64,000 nucleotides of DNA from Parasphaerochaeta coccoides DSM 17374 (lineage in GTDB: Bacteria; Spirochaetota; Spirochaetia; Sphaerochaetales; Sphaerochaetaceae): positions 620,001-684,000 of the forward strand of contig NC_015436.1 in the NCBI RefSeq assembly GCF_000208385.1, in the 5' to 3' direction. The notes beneath the pieces are model-generated. The model did not search any database and was not told the origin of the DNA. It worked only from the letters and a program-made list of their open reading frames with translations. Shown piece by piece: positions 63,150-64,000 of the stretch. The first letter of the stretch is position 1. Every line of letters begins with the position of its first letter. A program made the translations under genes and the position numbers.

Positions 63150-63866
63150 ATGACATATTTTTTTATCAAGCGTTGCATCCTTTGTGGATTACCATGTTCC
63201 GGTATGGATGGAGATACATATTCTGTTCCTGTATGTTCCTCATGTACGGCAGAGTTGGACGAATGGAAAAACTTGTATAGGAACCAGTGTCCAACGTGCG
63301 GAACCTTTCTTTTGTGGCAGAGGCAAGACTGTCCGCGATGTCATGAGTCGGAAGGGGAGTCCCCCTTAGAAACAATCCGATGCGTTGGTCCTTTCCGTGG
63401 CATTGGCAGGAGAATCGTTTTGGCTTATAAAAAATCAGGATATCGCCGACTCTGTGGCCTGTGCGCCGATTTGTTGGAGCCTTCGCTTGCTCAGTCTTCC
63501 CATGACTGTCTGATAGTCCCTGTCCCATCACAACAGAAGAATGTCAGGAAACGCGGGTTTGACCATATGGCGTGCATCTGTCGGGAACTTGCGGCGCGGA
63601 CGAATTGTGGCTATGCTTCCTTGCTCATCCACTTGCAGGAAGAACAGAAAGGGCTTACTCGTCAACAGAGGCTTGACAGCCATGGATATGCTTTGAAGCA
63701 TCTGCTTTTTTTCAGGAGGACTGCGATTTCCCGTATTCCATGGAAAACAATGCTCCTTGTGGACGATGTCAGGACGTCCGGTGGAACACTCCATCATTGC
63801 GCCGGTTTGCTTTCAAATGTTTTCCAAATGCCGATACACGGACTTGTCTTGTGCGATGAACCATGA
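63150..63866 (+). CDS. comF: ComF-family phosphoribosyltransferase-like protein
   Basis: A 238-residue protein. The N-terminal zinc-ribbon has paired cysteines (CILC, CSSC, CPTC, CPRC). The C-terminal half is a PRPP-binding phosphoribosyltransferase fold with VPVPSQQKNVRKRGFDH and the PRPP loop LLVDDVRTSGGT. ComF proteins are needed for DNA uptake in competent bacteria, but their exact reaction is unknown. It follows mutS by 20 bases, without a clear ribosome site. Confidence 0.85.
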   Translation: MTYFFIKRCILCGLPCSGMDGDTYSVPVCSSCTAELDEWKNLYRNQCPTCGTFLLWQRQDCPRCHESEGESPLETIRCVGPFRGIGRRIVLAYKKSGYRRLCGLCADLLEPSLAQSSHDCLIVPVPSQQKNVRKRGFDHMACICRELAARTNCGYASLLIHLQEEQKGLTRQQRLDSHGYALKHLLFFRRTAISRIPWKTMLLVDDVRTSGGTLHHCAGLLSNVFQMPIHGLVLCDEP

Positions 63867-63925
63867 CGTGGGAAAAAAGTGGTGATGTGATGATGAGCTG
63901 TAAGAAAACGATTCCGCACTCCAGG

Positions 63926-63962
63926 TTGACATACTAGGCATAATGCACTACATTAAATGTAG
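63926..63962 (+). promoter_or_regulatory. Promoter with overlapping palindromic operator at the window end
   Basis: TTGACA (63926-63931) and TACATT (63949-63954) are 17 bases apart. A perfect 15-base dyad CTACATT-A-AATGTAG (63948-63962) covers the -10 hexamer, which suits a repressor. The gene it serves lies beyond the window. Confidence 0.6.
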
Positions 63963-64000
63963 CTAATGTTTCAAACGTTGGGGATCGCGCAAGCCGGTCC

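Overview
The window looks like a chromosome segment from a spirochaete of the Sphaerochaeta type. This is inferred from gene content: PEGA-domain envelope proteins, a Lol-type transporter set, tamB directly followed by bamA, a diderm envelope, and a large block of Firmicutes-like accessory genes. No database search was possible. || Layout. 1-1584: end of an Rnf operon (rnfG fragment, rnfE, rnfA). 1853-3751: a GH57-like protein. 3776-11237: a tight run with frameshifted prfB, a PEGA envelope protein, ftsY, a lolC-lolD-lolE-like transporter and RNase Z. 11423-16391: a degenerate-GGDEF membrane protein facing a DivIC/FtsB-like protein, then tsaC, a DUF1015 protein, thiN, a small membrane protein and aroH. 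16444-20191: tRNA-Thr followed by a DpnII-type restriction-modification island. 20192-20984: a TfoX-like gene and tmRNA (ssrA). 20985-33629: an accessory region rich in flavin and redox genes. It holds LysR, a flavodoxin-aldo/keto reductase fusion lipoprotein, a cyclophilin-like lipoprotein, an acetyltransferase, decayed remnants, a TetR/FMN-bind/flavodoxin/membrane-protein operon, an ABC transporter, small ligand-binding and flavin enzymes, an AttH/CrtC-like protein and a nitroreductase. 33696-40859: glutamate synthase gltD-gltB and two overlapping Rrf2 regulators. 41001-43046: a short-chain dehydrogenase and a lone tyrosine recombinase, bordered by about 570 bases of extremely AT-rich non-coding DNA. 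43626-51974: smpB, a PEGA/SUMF1 membrane protein, lepB, a HemW-like radical-SAM protein, yebC, ruvC-ruvA-ruvB and queA. 52002-63866: tmk, tamB, bamA, mutS and a comF-like gene. || How the genes work together. Both trans-translation partners (ssrA and smpB) are present. ruvABC and mutS cover recombination and mismatch repair. FtsY, LepB, Lol-like transporter, BamA and TamB form a secretion and outer-membrane assembly set. GltBD is the ammonia assimilation step. || The most unusual observations are: loss of three of the four cysteines that normally hold the intramembrane iron centre in RnfA/RnfE; a GH57 protein with Asn at the nucleophile position; a membrane-anchored flavodoxin-AKR fusion; a TetR-controlled FMN-bind/flavodoxin/membrane-protein operon; an excisionase-like HTH fused to a Dam methylase; a three-way-junction RNA-like element just after ssrA; and a solitary integrase beside AT-rich DNA and smpB.
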